64,000 bases of DNA from Trichosporon coremiiforme (taxonomy: Eukaryota > Basidiomycota > Tremellomycetes > Trichosporonales > Trichosporonaceae), in assembly GCA_039545355.1 (NCBI GenBank), contig BCJJ01000005.1, positions 186,001-250,000 on the forward strand. The letters run 5' to 3'. The translations under genes were made by a program, and so were the position numbers. Under the pieces are notes generated by a model. The model did not search any database. It was not told the origin of the DNA and saw only the letters and a program-made list of their open reading frames with translations. Below, piece by piece: positions 33,646 through 45,763 of the stretch; the first letter of the stretch is position 1, and the number at the start of each line of letters is the position of its first letter.

Positions 33646-35506
33646 ATGTCGCCCATCCTCAAGCGCGATGTCGCCGAACAGGTCCGGCAAGCTCGTCGCC
33701 TCGCTGCGGCCGCCGGAATAACAGACTATGAGGACTATGAGTACGAGCTAGACTCGGTCGGTAACAGTCGACCCCGGTCAAGCATCGAGACCAAGTCCGA
33801 GTTCAGCTTCAATGCCGCGTCAGATCGTAATACGCAGTCCGCCTTCGCATCGTTATCAGCTCGTCGGCCTACGAGCTTCGACTCCCAGCGCGCTCCGCTT
33901 CCGATGAATAACGTCCAACAACCGCTGCTCGCCTCGGGACGGAATAGTGTCGACTCCGCGTCTTCAGTGGACACCCAGCTCACCACGATGAGCGCGAAGG
34001 AGGGCAAGCTGCAGGACCTGAAGGGTTTGCTCTTCTCTGTGAGTCTCACGGTCCAGCTTGGCACGCGACCAGCTGCTCGGCAGTATGCATGGATCCACGT
34101 GCTTCTCACGGTATCGAGCTGACCTGGCAGTCCACACCGTCATTGTTACTTGGCCTTATCGGGCTTGTCTTTTCGGGAGAGTTGCTCGAGCACTGTGCGC
34201 GATGGCGCGTGTTCCGCAGGGTGGACGAGCTCTTCATTCTCGTGCCCATGATCGGAAATCTGAAGGGAAACCTGTACGTCCTGAGTCTATGGCAGGGAGT
34301 ATGCTAATCTCAAGGGAGATGTGCCTGTCTGCTCGACTGGGAACGTCTGCGTCTCTGGGTGAACTCGACCAGCGCCGTACGCGTCGGGGACTGCTGCTTG
34401 CCAACCTGACACTACTCGGTCTGCAGGCTCTCCTGATTTCCTGCCTCGCGGCTATCTTGTCGTTCCTGCTCGGTCTCTTCACGACTCACCGCATGGGAGA
34501 CGTTCCGTCGAACGGCTTCCCCTCGAATGGGACCGTGAGCGACCCGTCGCAAAGCGATCCGTGGCGAGAGGGCCGGACTCTGCCGGGCTTCGCGCAGCTG
34601 GTCATGGTTCTCGCCACCGGCATGGCCAGTGCCGGATTCAGCTCCCTTGCGCTGGGTAGCTTCATGTGCTCTCTCGTCGTGCTGTGCCGCTGGAAAGGAC
34701 TCGACCCAGGTGAGTTAGGAACCGGTGTGCTTAACTGACTTCAGATAACATCACGCCTCCACTCGCCGCTTGTCTTGGAGATTTGGTGACCATCTTCATC
34801 CTGGCTTTGTTCGGAACGGCCCTGGTCGGCACGATGGACACCCCAGTACCCTCGATTCTGGTGCTTCTCATGTCGGCTGCGGCTGTGTGGTTCACCATCC
34901 GGGTACTGCGTGTTGAATGGGTTCGTAACGTCGCCCGAGGCGGCTGGCTGCCGCTGATTGGAGCTATGCTCATCAGCTCTGGTACTGGCATGGTCCTCGC
35001 CAAGGGAGTCGGTCACTACAAGGGCTTCGCGCTGCTGGCCATCTCCATGACTGGCCTGACTGGAAGTATCGGTGCGATCCACGCGAACCGGTTATCAACG
35101 ACGCTGCATGCGAACCTCAGTAACAGCAAGCACCACGGACTTTCGCCGAAGCAGAGCATGGGCGTGCTATTTCTCCTCAGCTTCCCCGTGCAGGGCTGCT
35201 TCCTCGCTTTCGTGAACGCTGCCGGGTGGACGGACGTCAATCTCGCCTGGGCCGGTTGGCTCTCGTACATCGCAACGACCATCTTCAGTCTGCTCCTCGC
35301 TCATGGCCTTACGTTGTTCTGCTGGGCTCGGGATATGGACCCAGAGTAAGTCGCACATCTGACTGATTGGCCTGCGTCAGCTGACTTCCAGTTCCTACAC
35401 GCTCCCAATCCACAGTGCGATCGTGGATTTCGTCGGTCAGCTCTTCCTCATGGGCGCCTATGAGCTGTGTCGCGCGACCGGTCGAACAAATGTCCTCGCC
35501 GACTAG
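33646..35506 (+). CDS. SLC41/MgtE-type divalent cation transporter
   Basis: Five exons: 33646-34038, 34131-34273, 34315-34709, 34745-35345, 35392-35506, giving 548 residues. A soluble, Ser-rich N-terminus of about 125 residues is followed by two homologous membrane halves, as in SLC41. Each half carries the MgtE pore signature: VPMIGNLKGNLEMCLSARLG in the first and DNITPPLAACLGDLVTIFIL in the second. Around ten hydrophobic helices are visible. MgtE and SLC41 proteins move Mg2+ (and other divalent cations). The family is widespread in fungi but poorly studied. Localisation cannot be told from sequence; plasma membrane or vacuole are both possible. The first intron (92 nt) uses a CTGAC branch point and a GGCAG acceptor just before STPSLLLGLIG. 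Confidence 0.9.
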
Positions 35507-36082
35507 ACCCTTCGTAGTGGCAGCTCTCTTGCCTTCAAACATTTAAAGCCCAACAACACCTCTACAGTTTTGACCTACACTACAGACATACATACAATAC
35601 ATCTATCTTGTAACCTTTGTACCACCATCAACGTTAATTGTAGAACGGCGACGCGCGAGATGTAATGTGACGATAACGTCGGCGACGGGGGCGGCGCTGG
35701 CGAGATTGACGGAGACGGTGAATGCTAATGGGACGGAGGCTCCAGTGGCTTACGCACGGGCTGAATGCTGGGCTGATGATTAGGACGACTGCTAATGGCG
35801 ATTCGTAATGTGGCCCAGGATTAGGAGAGGGGAGTGCCGAGGGAATATTTCTTTGGCATTTTGTGAATTTGTCCGAAGCTGGCTGGATGGGATCAAACGG
35901 TTCGGCCCAATCAGGGTGCAGGCAAGCGTATTCCTCCTGCTGGCTCCGACAGCACCCGTTGCGCCCGTACCCGTTGCACCACCATTGGAGACCCAGCCCA
36001 GCATCTCTCGAACCAGTCACTCGCTACTTTGTCGTTCCGTCTACTTTGACTCACCGCTCATCCTCCCAACCCCCACCCCAAA
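35507..36082. other. intergenic region upstream of COX6
   Basis: 575 nt with the 3' UTR of the transporter and the COX6 promoter. A CCCGTTGCGCCCGTACCCGTTGCACC near-duplication lies at about 35957-35982, and the bases just before the COX6 ATG are C-rich (cccaacccccaccccaaa), a common pattern for highly expressed genes here. Confidence 0.5.
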
Positions 36083-36880
36083 ATGCTCGTCAACGCCGTC
36101 CGCGCCTCCATCCGCCCCGCCGTCCTCAAGGCCTCGCGTCCTGCCGCCCTCGCTGGTGAGTATGGCTATCCGTCAACGCAGACTTTGTCCTCCTCCATCG
36201 ACTTTCTCCCTCGGCAATTTGGCGCCATGTCGTTCCGACCACGACCTTCAGCTGCGACCGTCACGGCGCCGAGCCGACCGATGTGCACCGATCTAGACGC
36301 GACGCGCAGAAGCGTAGCCGGAGTCGGAAAAGGAGCAGGACGAGGGATGCCGACGGACACGGACTGGACATGCACGGAGATCAGCAGACAGGGATACTGA
36401 CGCTACAGCCGTTCGCTTCTCGTCCTCGCACGCCAAGGAGGAGTCCTACGACGAGTTCAACGCCAAGTACACCACCTTCTTCGAGCAGGTCGGTGACCTC
36501 TTCGAGCTCCAGCGCGGACTGAACAACTGCTTCGCCTACGACCTCGTCCCCTCCACCTCTGTCATTGAGGCCGCCCTCCGCGCCTCGCGCAAGGTCAACG
36601 ACTACGCCACCGCCGTCCGCATCCTCGAGGGTGTCAAGGCCAAGGTTGAGAACAAGGGACAGTACGAGGCTTACCTTAACGACCTCAAGCCGGTTATTGA
36701 GGAGCTCGGTGAGTTGAGCTGAAGGAGCGGAGGAACAAGGGGCCGGCCGATGGACGCCGCAATTGGCATAGTCCGCCAAGAGTGTCTACCTCCGCTGCCC
36801 TCGGAACTGCTTCCTCGTCCACGGGTCGATTAGCTGACACGCTAGGCGTTGAGACCAAGGAGGAGCTCTACAACCTCTAA
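36083..36880 (+). CDS. COX6: cytochrome c oxidase subunit 6 (COX5A homologue)
   Basis: Three exons (36083-36155, 36409-36708, 36846-36880) give 135 residues. A mitochondrial presequence (MLVNAVRASIRPAVLKASRP) precedes the mature subunit, which begins near SSSHAKEESYDEFNAKY and has the conserved LVPSTSVIEAALRASRKVND, ATAVRILEGVKAKVENKGQY and LKPVIEELGVETKEELY blocks of Cox6/COX5A. It is a matrix-side nuclear-encoded subunit of complex IV. The 253-nt first intron lies right after the presequence, so the targeting peptide and mature protein are on separate exons. Codon bias is strong. Confidence 0.96.
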
Positions 36881-37291
36881 GCTGCCAGCTGGAGTGAAAC
36901 AAAACTACTACCCTATCTACACAACAAACCAAAGCTTAGACTTGATGTTGATTGGTTTTTATATCAAGCCGAAGCGACATATGCATGACAAATAGCAGAC
37001 ACTGGCTCGGCGCGACGAGCAGAGCCCGGAAAGCTAGGAACGACTACGAGCAGAAATGGAGGACTGGAGGAGTAGGGGAGAGGGGCCGAGCACAAGGACA
37101 GTCGCGCAGGCGTATGAGATGGGCGCCCGAAGTCAGCAGCCAGCACGTCGAGTAAAGGCGCATGTGTAGTTTTGCCCGAACGTCATTGGCCAGCGTGCGA
37201 GCGTGTGAAGGTGGAGGTAGGTCCGGCATGTGGTATGTCATTGAAAGTCGGGTTTCAGCTACCACTTCTCGACTTCTACCACACTTCCACC
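36881..37291. other. intergenic region
   Basis: 0.4 kb between COX6 and the next gene on the same strand; an A-rich patch follows the COX6 stop (36895-36935), probably its polyadenylation region. Nothing else is seen. Confidence 0.5.
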
Positions 37292-38195
37292 ATGATCACG
37301 ACGACAGTCCGCAGCCTGCGGCCCCTCGGCCACCTGAACCTGCATGGGGCGACCGTGCCCGGCATCCGCTTCAACTCCAGCCTGCCCGCCGGCGCGTCCA
37401 AGGACGGCGAGCACCCGCACCTGTACTACCACCTCCAGCCGCCACCCCCCGCCCCACCCCGGCGGATTGCGCTCAGCTTCCTCCCGCAGTCGCCGGCGGT
37501 CGCGGACTCGAAGACGGTGCTCGGATACCTCCCTGCCGTCCAGGGCGTCGGGCTGAACAACTTCTCGGAGAACAAGGAGTTCCTGAAGCTCCTCCACCAG
37601 AGCATCAAGAGCGCTATTGAGAACGGCGAAGCGCAGAGCGTCGAGTACCTTGCGCACACACGACCGGGAGATGGCTATCTGACTTTGACCGGTAAGTACG
37701 CAAGTCTGCATGAAGGATAGCTGTGGCCTTTGCAAGGCGTTCCTCAGCTAGAGGGGCTGGAGAATGTAGCTGACATCAGACGAGCGCAACATCCCGCCGA
37801 TGGGTCGCGTTGGCGAGCCGGAGGACATGCTTGCCTCGATCTTCGTTGAGAATGGTAAGGCTGTAGCTTCGACCTACGAGCCGCTTCCCAGCTATCGTCT
37901 CGTGACGCAGCACGGCGTTCTCCAGCTGCCCGAGGATGTGGACAAGAGCGTCCTGAAGATGCTGGAGAAGGTTGACGCCGAGGAGCGCTCCGCCTCTTCC
38001 TGTGAGTTGAACCACGAGGGATTGGGCAGCTGACGTGAAGCTAACGGACAAGGAATGGTTCAGAATGCCGAAAGGGAACGCCTCGAGCACCTCGGTTCTC
38101 TGCTCGGTGGCAGCGGGAGCGATGCTGCTTTCGACGACTTCCTCGCCGAGGCGCAGGCCATGGAGGTCAAGGAGAGAGCACAGAAGAAGAAGTAG
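37292..38195 (+). CDS. conserved-looking protein of unknown function, probably mitochondrial
   Basis: I do not recognise the family. Three exons (37292-37691, 37780-38001, 38041-38195) give 258 residues; the last acceptor (gtgaag before 38041) is chosen because it alone avoids a stop and restores the downstream frame. The N-terminus (MITTTVRSLRPLGHLNLHG, then IRFNSSLP) has Arg, Ser and Thr but no acids, like a mitochondrial presequence with a possible cleavage near RFN/SS. The body has a compact globular look: KTVLGYLPAVQGVGLNNF, KEFLKLLHQSIKSAIENGEA, DGYLTLTDERNIPPMGRVGE and a SYRLVTQHGVLQLPEDVDK block, then a coiled-coil-like C-terminus ending ERAQKKK. The position between COX6 and a splicing gene says nothing about its job. 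Confidence 0.8.
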
Positions 38196-38632
38196 CGAGG
38201 GTCGACGAGGGTAGTGGGCGATAGTTGTCCTTCGTTTTTGACGAGATGCACACACACTGTATCATGGGCAGCGCCATGCCTATGTCAACCGAGGGGTTGT
38301 AGGTGTGTCAGAATCACGGGCAGAACGAAAGCCCCTTGTAAGCCACAGATCAACAATGCGGCGCAAACCAAGAACGTATTTTTTGTACCGACACATTTGC
38401 CCGGAGTTGCACGGAGTGTCTAAGAGACGCATGCTACCCTTTGTGCGCGCGAGGTCGTTATCTCGGTCTGGTCCGTCAGTAATGTTTGCCTGGCAGGTAC
38501 GGTGGTACGCGAAATTTGCCTCCGCTGGCGGCGAAGTTGGACCGGCAGGCAGGCGGCAAAGTTATCGGTGAACACGCGCACACATAACTCGACCAACAAC
38601 ACCCTTCCTCGTCTTCCCACTTTACCCTCAAA
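38196..38632. other. intergenic region
   Basis: 0.44 kb of promoter sequence before the WW/RS gene; no distinct element seen. Confidence 0.45.
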
Positions 38633-40906
38633 ATGGAAGAAGAGGTCGATTGGGGAGAGGGCGACGGCTACTCCGACGACTGTCTTAGCCTCGGCGGCGG
38701 CGATATCGACGGTAAGCATCGGTTCGAACGAGCTTTTCGACATGGAAGATGCGTGACAGCTAACAAAGTTTAAGATGTTGCCGCGGTCGACACCACGAAT
38801 GATGTAATCGCCGCACCCGCCGACAGGAAGGAGGACATCAAGTCGGTCGAGCAGTCGCAGCCTGACGCTTCTTCGACGCCAGCAAAGATAGCGAAGGAGC
38901 CCCCGACTGGTCCCAAGGCGGCGACGCAGCCGCAGTCAACACAAAGCGAGCAAACAAAGGGCGACAACGCTGCGCCTAAGTCCGCCTCGACTGAGTCTCA
39001 GAAGCCCTCGACCTCGTCACCCTCTGTCAATGGTCATTCCAGCAGGCCCGTCGCAAACGGCAGGGAGCGTCTCCCGCCAGCTGCGCCCCGCGGCGGTCGT
39101 CACGACCGTTCACGTGGTGTCGTCGACAACCGAAGGGACTCGAGGAACCAACGATTACCTGCCGGCCCGGTTCGTGCGCGGCCTAGAGAGCCTAGCGGAC
39201 CTCCTCCCGACACGCACGAGGAGCTGAGGAAGCCCCGTGGCAACGAGGACCGCGGGCCGCCCCTGCCCGCCGGCTGGCAGCGCGTGTGGAGCAACACTCA
39301 GTCCAAATACTTCTTCCACTACCCCGACACCGGCGAGACGACATGGGACCGTCCGAAGAACGAGGAGAGGAAGCCGGAAGCGTCCGCGCCTGCGCCGTCG
39401 CGCGAGCGTTCCCCGAGGAAGCGCAGCCGCAGCCGCAGCCCGGCACGTCGTGATCGCGAGCCGCCTCGCGGCCCCTCAAGTTCGACCGAGAACGATGGCC
39501 GCCCACCCCGCGCCTGGGGCCCTGGATCCGCAAACGCGACCATGACTGCACCACGAATGGATGACCGACGTGTACCCCGCGACAGAGGGTGGCCGCAACG
39601 GCCTCCTGTTGACGATCGACGCGACGCCCCTCCTCGCGAGCCTCGTGGACGACGAGACCGGGACAGGCGCGACGAGCGAGACCGCGAGCGTGAGCAGCAA
39701 CGACGAGACGACCTGAGGCGCGACGAGCGCCCATCTGAGACGGCACCGACATCGAACTCGCTCCCGCCGAAACCGGAGCAGCCGAATGCTGCATCTTCGA
39801 CCAACGAGGAGGCAGAGGCGCTGAAGGCTCGCCTGCGCCTAAAGGAGGAGCTCCGCAAGCAGGAGGAGGAGATGAAGGCGGCGCAGGAGCGTCTCCGGAA
39901 GTTGAAGGAGCAGGAGGCTCAGTTCGAAGCCGATGTCAAGGCGGGCAAGCCGCAGGACATGGCATCTGGGCTGCCACTGAAACCTTCTGTCGACTCCAGC
40001 GTCGGACCTAGCACGAGCGGAGGAGCGGCCAGTGGGAGCAGCGCGGCCGAGTCAAAGTCTGATCCTGCCCCTGCCACCGCACCAGTGGCCCCTGCGAGGC
40101 AACCCCGCGGACCGCCAGTCGAGGGCAACGGCTTCGGCGCCAACGCGCCAGCCAACGCGGCGGGTGCGGGCGACAACCGCCCCCCGCCAGCTTACGGCCC
40201 TGGTGCGAGGGGTTCTCTTCCGAACCGCCCCTTCCCTCTCGTCCCCGAGCGTCCTGGCTTAAGCCGGCGCGAGTCGAGGCGGAGAGAGCGCGGGAATGGT
40301 GGATTCGACGTACATCGCGGCATGGGTGGTGCCGACATGTACCGCCCCTCCGGTGGACGGTCGCCGCCGCGCGAGAGGGGGGGCGGCAGGCCAGACCGCG
40401 AGAGGGAGAGGGAACGGGACAGGGAAAGGGATAGGGATCGCGAGCGCCGTGATGAACGTCGTGATGAGCCTCGCCGCGACCCTCCACCGCATCGTGACCG
40501 CGACCGCCGCTCGAGGGAGCCCGCCCGCGACGCTCGTGAGCCGCCTCGCGATGCTCCCCGTGATGGCCCTCGTGATGCTCCTAGTGACGTTCCCCGTGAT
40601 GCTCCTCGTGATGCGGCACGGGAGCCGCCCCGCGAACCGCGCGGAGGCGACCGAGGCGAGCCGCAACGCGAGCGCGAGGCTCCCAGCTCTCGCGGGCCGC
40701 CTGCGGTACCTCGTGAGTCTCGCGAGTCTCGTGAGCCTCGAGAGGTGCGGCGTGAGGCGTCTGGCAAGCCGGACTCGCGCGGCAAGTCGCTCAGCGACCG
40801 CCTCGGGCCACCTGTCGACCGCAAGCGCCGCGAGCCCGAGGACGGTCTGCCGGCTGGTGTGCACCCGGACCGGCTGAAGAGGATGCGCAGCCCGCGGCGG
40901 CGATAG
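38633..40906 (+). CDS. WW-domain protein with long RS/RD-rich tail, putative splicing factor
   Basis: Two exons (38633-38711, 38775-40906) give 736 residues. The N-terminus is acidic (MEEEVDWGEGDGYSDD). One WW domain lies at about 203-237: PLPAGWQRVWSNTQSKYFFH with the second Trp in GETTWDRPKN. RS dipeptides follow directly (PRKRSRSRSPARR), then a charged helix likely to form a coiled coil (EEAEALKARLRLKEELRKQE), a Pro-rich linker and a very long tail of RD/RE and PRDA repeats ending KRMRSPRRR. A WW domain beside RS and RD repeats is typical of spliceosome-associated proteins that bind Pro-rich partners such as branch-point binding protein or U1 components, so a nuclear role in splicing is likely. 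The exact orthologue is not clear; it is not Prp40, since the second WW and FF domains are missing. Confidence 0.85.
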
Positions 40907-41656
40907 CAACAGTATTCATAGGTCATAGCGAGGCGGAGGTTTGTGTATAGATGCACTGGGTCTGTAGTCTTTGCAAGGAATGGGGTTCAGTGTGGCGGAC
41001 AGTGTAGACGTTAGAGGCACAGTATGACTGTCGCAGAGGCAACCCGTCGGCTGTTCCTCCGCAAAGGTCCAGTTCCATCGCGCTCACGGAGCGGGCCAGG
41101 GAATGGGAGTCGAGAGCGCTCGAAGCGATGAAGCAATGCGGGGATGCGGGGATCAAGGGCAGCTGGCGCAGTAGAGCACACCGAGTTGGCTGAGAGAGTG
41201 CTGTGGTGGAGGTGCCACGTGGGAGGTAAGGGCAGGTGCGGCCCTGCGGGTCGGTTTGCCTGAATTCACTCACGTCTGGGCCCGTCTCTGGGTGCGGTGC
41301 GCTCGTCTCGTCGTCGCTGCAGCACGCAGCGTCCACCGTGTCTTGAGTTCGCCCTCCTCGCTCTTTCCTCGCTGCCATCACCACTACACTCACGACCAGC
41401 TACACACCTCGACCCATACGCGCCAGCATAGTCCTCACTCTGAGCCCCAGCCCCGCCGGCCGCACTCCTGCTCCAGCCCGCTGACCACGCTACCGCCTCG
41501 CCGTCCCGTCTCCAACGACAACTCTCCTCCGCGACTGCCTCGGCCGTATCCTCTATCGTCACTTCACAACTTCACTCCCCCTCCCCTGCCCCCTCCCCTC
41601 CTGAACTCTCACCCTTTCCACTCTATCCTGCCAGCGTTCAGCTCTAGTCCGGCGTC
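40907..41656. other. intergenic region upstream of the TBC gene
   Basis: 0.75 kb; from about 41390 to 41656 the plus strand is strongly C-rich (for example 41575-41610), a likely leader. No other gene is supported. Confidence 0.5.
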
Positions 41657-44600
41657 ATGTCGCTCCCCATGCACCTCCGTGCATACACGGAGAAGACCAA
41701 GGACGAGCAGACGCGCGACTTCTTCAATGTTCCGCTCGCCGAGCAGCTGCCCGCGCCGAATGCGACGCCCGTCGTCGTCAAGCCCGCCGCTGGAAGGGCG
41801 CTCTCTGGCTCCGCGTCCGGACTTCAGGGCATGGACATCAACGCCGTGCTCTCCGTCGAAGGCAAGGAGGACGTCTACGTGAGTGCACACTTAAGAGATC
41901 TGAGGCTTCCTCGGCACAGAGTCAGCAGATACCGAGTGCGAGAGAAAGACCACTTCCAATGATCCAGAGAGCTGCCATTGGACACTGGCGTGCATGCACC
42001 GTTCGGAGTGCTTGACGGACGACTCGAATGCATGCAGGTGTGCATTCGTGGCTCCCTGCGTCATGCTCGTCATCATTCCGTGCGCAGTAGCCTCCGTCGC
42101 TGGCGCCCAAGCCACAAGACATTTGCTGTTGTCACCCGGAATCTCCCAACCATCACTCGGCACTGCCAAAAACTCCCAACAACTGCATCGAATCTAGGGT
42201 AGCATAGCTGACTCTGCAGGCTGGAAAACTCTCTCTGCTCCCTCCGTTCCTCTGCTTCATCTCGAACGACCGCCGATCATGTCGATGCACCTTGCCACTC
42301 TACACGATCCGAAGAGTTGAGAGGTAGGCTGTTCACCTGACACCAATAGCTAACTTCAGGCTCAACTCGCGAGCAGGCGTGTTCGCCCTCTCGCTCGCTA
42401 CATGGCATGGTATGCGCATCGTGAGCTGCGGGGTTCTCGGTCTTTAAGCTGACAACAGATTCTCCAGCTCACTTCCCTCCTCCCGACAGCCGAGCACTTC
42501 GCTGTTCTCCTCCGTGATGCCCTCAAGTCGCAACTTGCAGAGATGAAGGCGCTGAAGGGTTTCCTGCCCTCGTTATACTCCGAGTACCTTCTCGGTGCTG
42601 GCTCCGCGACAGCCCCGGCGACTGAGTCGCTGATCGACGTCGGGGGTGACGCGCAGCAGCAGCCGGATGAGGGTGACCTGCGCGGTCCAGGCGGTCAAGG
42701 GCATGGCACGTACGAGCGCGGTCTCGGTGAGACATTCGGTTTCCCTGGTGACGCGCGCAAGATGCGTGAACGATCAAAAATGAAACTGTGGCGCGAGTAC
42801 TTCACCGTTCACGGACGCAATATGACGCTCCTGCGCTACCCGCCCTTCCAGCGACTACTCCAGGTCGGTCTCCCGTCACGTCTTCGTGGCGAGCTATGGG
42901 AGGTCATGTCGGGCTCGGTCTATCTGCGCTTCGCCAACCCGAAGACGTACCAACTGCTACTCGAGCAGAACGCAGGCAAGAGCTCTCAGTCGACGGACGA
43001 GATCGAGAAGGACCTGAACCGCTCACTGCCTGAGTACAAGGCGTACCAGACCGAGGAGGGTCTGGCCCGCCTGCGCCGCGTTCTTGTGGCGTACTCGTTC
43101 CGCAACCCCGAACTGGGTTACTGCCAGGCACTGAACATTGTTGTCGCCGGCCTGCTCATCTATATGTCCGAGGAGCAGGCGTTTTGGCTCCTCGAAGTGC
43201 TGTGCGACAGGATATTGCCCGGTTACTATTCGCCGTCCATGGAGGGAACGCTGCTGGATCAGCGTGTTTTCGAGTCGCTCGTCAAGCGTTGTCTGCCCAT
43301 GATCCACGAGCACTTCCGGTCCGTCGACGTGCAGATCTCGGTCGCGTCGCTGCCCTGGTTCCTGTCACTCTACATCAACTCCCTCCCCCTCATTTTTGCG
43401 TTCCGCATCGTCGACTGTGTCCTCGCCATGGGCGTCAAGGTGCTCTTCCAGATCGGTCTCGCCATCCTCAAGATCAACGGCGAGGCGCTGCTCGAGGTCA
43501 CTGACGACGGCATGTTCATCAACCTCATGCGGACGTACTTCTCCACGATCGGTGACTCGGCCCACCCGAACCACCCGGACCCGCGTGTCCGCGCGATCAC
43601 GAACTTCCAGGAGCTCCTTGTCGTCGCCTTCCGCGAGTTCAACGTTATCACCGACGACACGATCGTCACCGAGCGCCGCAGGCTCCGTGCTATCATCGCA
43701 GACGAGATTGAGAAGTTCTCCAAGCGTGCAGCCGTGCGCAATCTGAAGAACGTTGGCCGCTTCAACAAGGAGCAGGTCGGTATCATCTACGACCACTACT
43801 TCCGCGCTGTCTGCTCGCCTGAAGCTGGCCCCATTGGACCTGTCCCTGCCCCTGCATCGGGAGAGGTCGAGCAGGCGCGCATCACTGTCGATGCCCAGGG
43901 ACGTGTTGAGACGCGCATCGATCTTCGTGGTTTTAAGGTGCTTCTCGCTGGCGTCTGCACGTGGGCGCGTGAGGAGACTGTCACTACGAACGCCTTCATC
44001 CAGCGCACAGAACGCCGTGTCGCCGATGGCGAGATCATCGACCGCCTGTTCTACTCGTGGGACACGCAGAAGCTCGGCACACTGTCGCTTCAGGACGTCG
44101 TCGAGGGTCTTGACCGCGTCATGTCTGCGGGTCTCATGGAGTCGATCGAGTGGTTCTTCCAGCTGCACGACAAGGACGGCGACGGATACCTGACGAAGGA
44201 CGAGGTCATCCGCCTGTCCGAGTCGCTGCTGTTCATTTTCCGCAACGAGCCCGGAGACATCTACCTCGCGGCCGTGTCGCGCTTCATCCTGAACGCGTAC
44301 GAGTTCGGCGACGCGACCGCGCCCGAGGGCAGCGTACCCGCGCTTGCCGACGGGCCACCCAACGGCGAGAACGAGACGGCAACCGAGCACAGGGAAAGGA
44401 GCAACTCTGCAGCCGGACCGCATAACTTGCCGTATCTCAGCCTGGCTACTTTCCGCATGGTTGTTCTCGCTGACGAGCTGCTCGAGAGCTTCTTCGAGAC
44501 TGACCTCGCGCACTCGTTTCAGCTCGAGGACACGGAGGAGGAGGACTACCACAAGACGCACGCCAAGCCTGACGGCCTTCTCGGCGGCCTCGTCAACCTT

Positions 44601-45294
44601 GTCGTTAACGACGAGTGAGTTGGTAGAATGGTTTGCAACTGACAAGCAGGAACAAATCTCGCTTCAACCGCCTCGCCGACGGCATCGGCAGCGCACTCGG
44701 CAAGCACGCGGAGTGGCGCAAGCCTGCGCTCTCCAAGGCGGACCCGAATGCGCCGGTGCCGGTCGAGGTGCGCGCGCGCGAGTCGCTTCTCACGCCGTCG
44801 CAGCAGGAGGAGCAGCGGCGGAAGCGCTCTGCGTCGCAGGCGTCGCAGATGTCGACCAAGACGACAAACTCTGTCTCCACAACAGCTACCACCGGTACGA
44901 CCGAGACACACACTCTTGCTGACGTCGAAGCGAGGTACCGCGAAGAGAGCGATATGGTGCGCGCGGCGCAGGAGGCGGTCATGCATCGGCCAAACTTTGC
45001 GATCGACGCCATCGGCGACTCGGACGGCGAGGAGGACGAGACGCCCGAGGACGACGCGGGCGTCATGGACGAGGTCGAGGCGTTCCTCAAGGCCCACGGC
45101 GGCGAGGACGACACGGGCCTCAAGGGCGAGGAGCGCAAGCAGGCCGAGGGTGAGTTCACTATCCGCGAACAGCGAGCGCACGCGAGTGCCGCGGGCTTTG
45201 CTGTGACTTTACGAGGAGCACACTGACTCTTGCAGATCTGCTCAAGGCAGAGCCCATGACGAAACTGACGGGAGCGTCGGGGTCGGCCGAGTAG
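41657..45294 (+). CDS. GRAM-TBC-EF-hand RabGAP (Gyp2/TBC1D9-like)
   Basis: Six exons: 41657-41878, 42220-42323, 42360-42420, 42459-44614, 44650-45149, 45236-45294, giving 1033 residues. A GRAM-like segment spans exons 2-3 (LCFISNDRRSCRCTLPLY, IRRVER). The TBC domain lies at about 240-450 with both catalytic fingers: Arg in EKDLNRSLPEY and Gln in NPELGYCQALNIV. An EF-hand loop with full Ca2+ ligands follows (DKDGDGYLTKDE). This order, GRAM-TBC-EF, is that of yeast Gyp2/Mdr1 and metazoan TBC1D8/9, which stimulate GTP hydrolysis on Rab GTPases. The C-terminal 170 residues are charged and poorly conserved. The first intron (341 nt) is long for this genome and could hide a further small exon at the start of the GRAM domain. 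Confidence 0.92.
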
Positions 45295-45643
45295 CCGCGT
45301 AGAATAGAGCACATTTGTCGCCGGATTCCAAAACAGACAGCAGCAGCCCTTACATAGTCACGAGCCGTCACTCGCGCCATAGCAGTGATGAGATGTGTGT
45401 TTGTTCTATACGTCGTGTCGCGTAGGTAATATTAGCAGTCGGTTAACCGGAACGGCCAGGGTGGTGTGAGGGTTCACTCGCACGAGGGGCCGTTAAACCA
45501 GGCAGCGATAAGAGTTTTCCACTCAATTGCTTAGAGAATAAGAACTTGTGCATAGCCGGCTGAATGAAACTGGCCATCTACTTGGGAAAGCACCAACGGC
45601 TGGGCTCATGTTTAGAATATGGATAGGCTTCGCCCCGCTCTCG

Positions 45644-45763
45644 AGGGTATACAGAGAGAGCACAGGGGGTACACAGGGGGTACACAGAGGGTACACAGAG
45701 GGTGCACAGAGGGTACACAGAGGGTGCACAGAGGGTACACAGAGGGTACTTACAGAGGGTAAA
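45644..45763. repeat. 12-bp minisatellite
   Basis: About nine tandem copies of a 12-bp unit, consensus gggtacacagag with gtgcac and ggggta variants. The unit length is a multiple of three, so several frames stay open through it, which explains the apparent ORFs on both strands (YTEG-like on plus, PLCT-like on minus). Confidence 0.92.

Noticed and set aside
43365..44645. 426-codon minus-strand open frame
   Set aside because: Antisense of the TBC/EF-hand gene; arises from the RNY-like, GC-rich codon use of the real gene.
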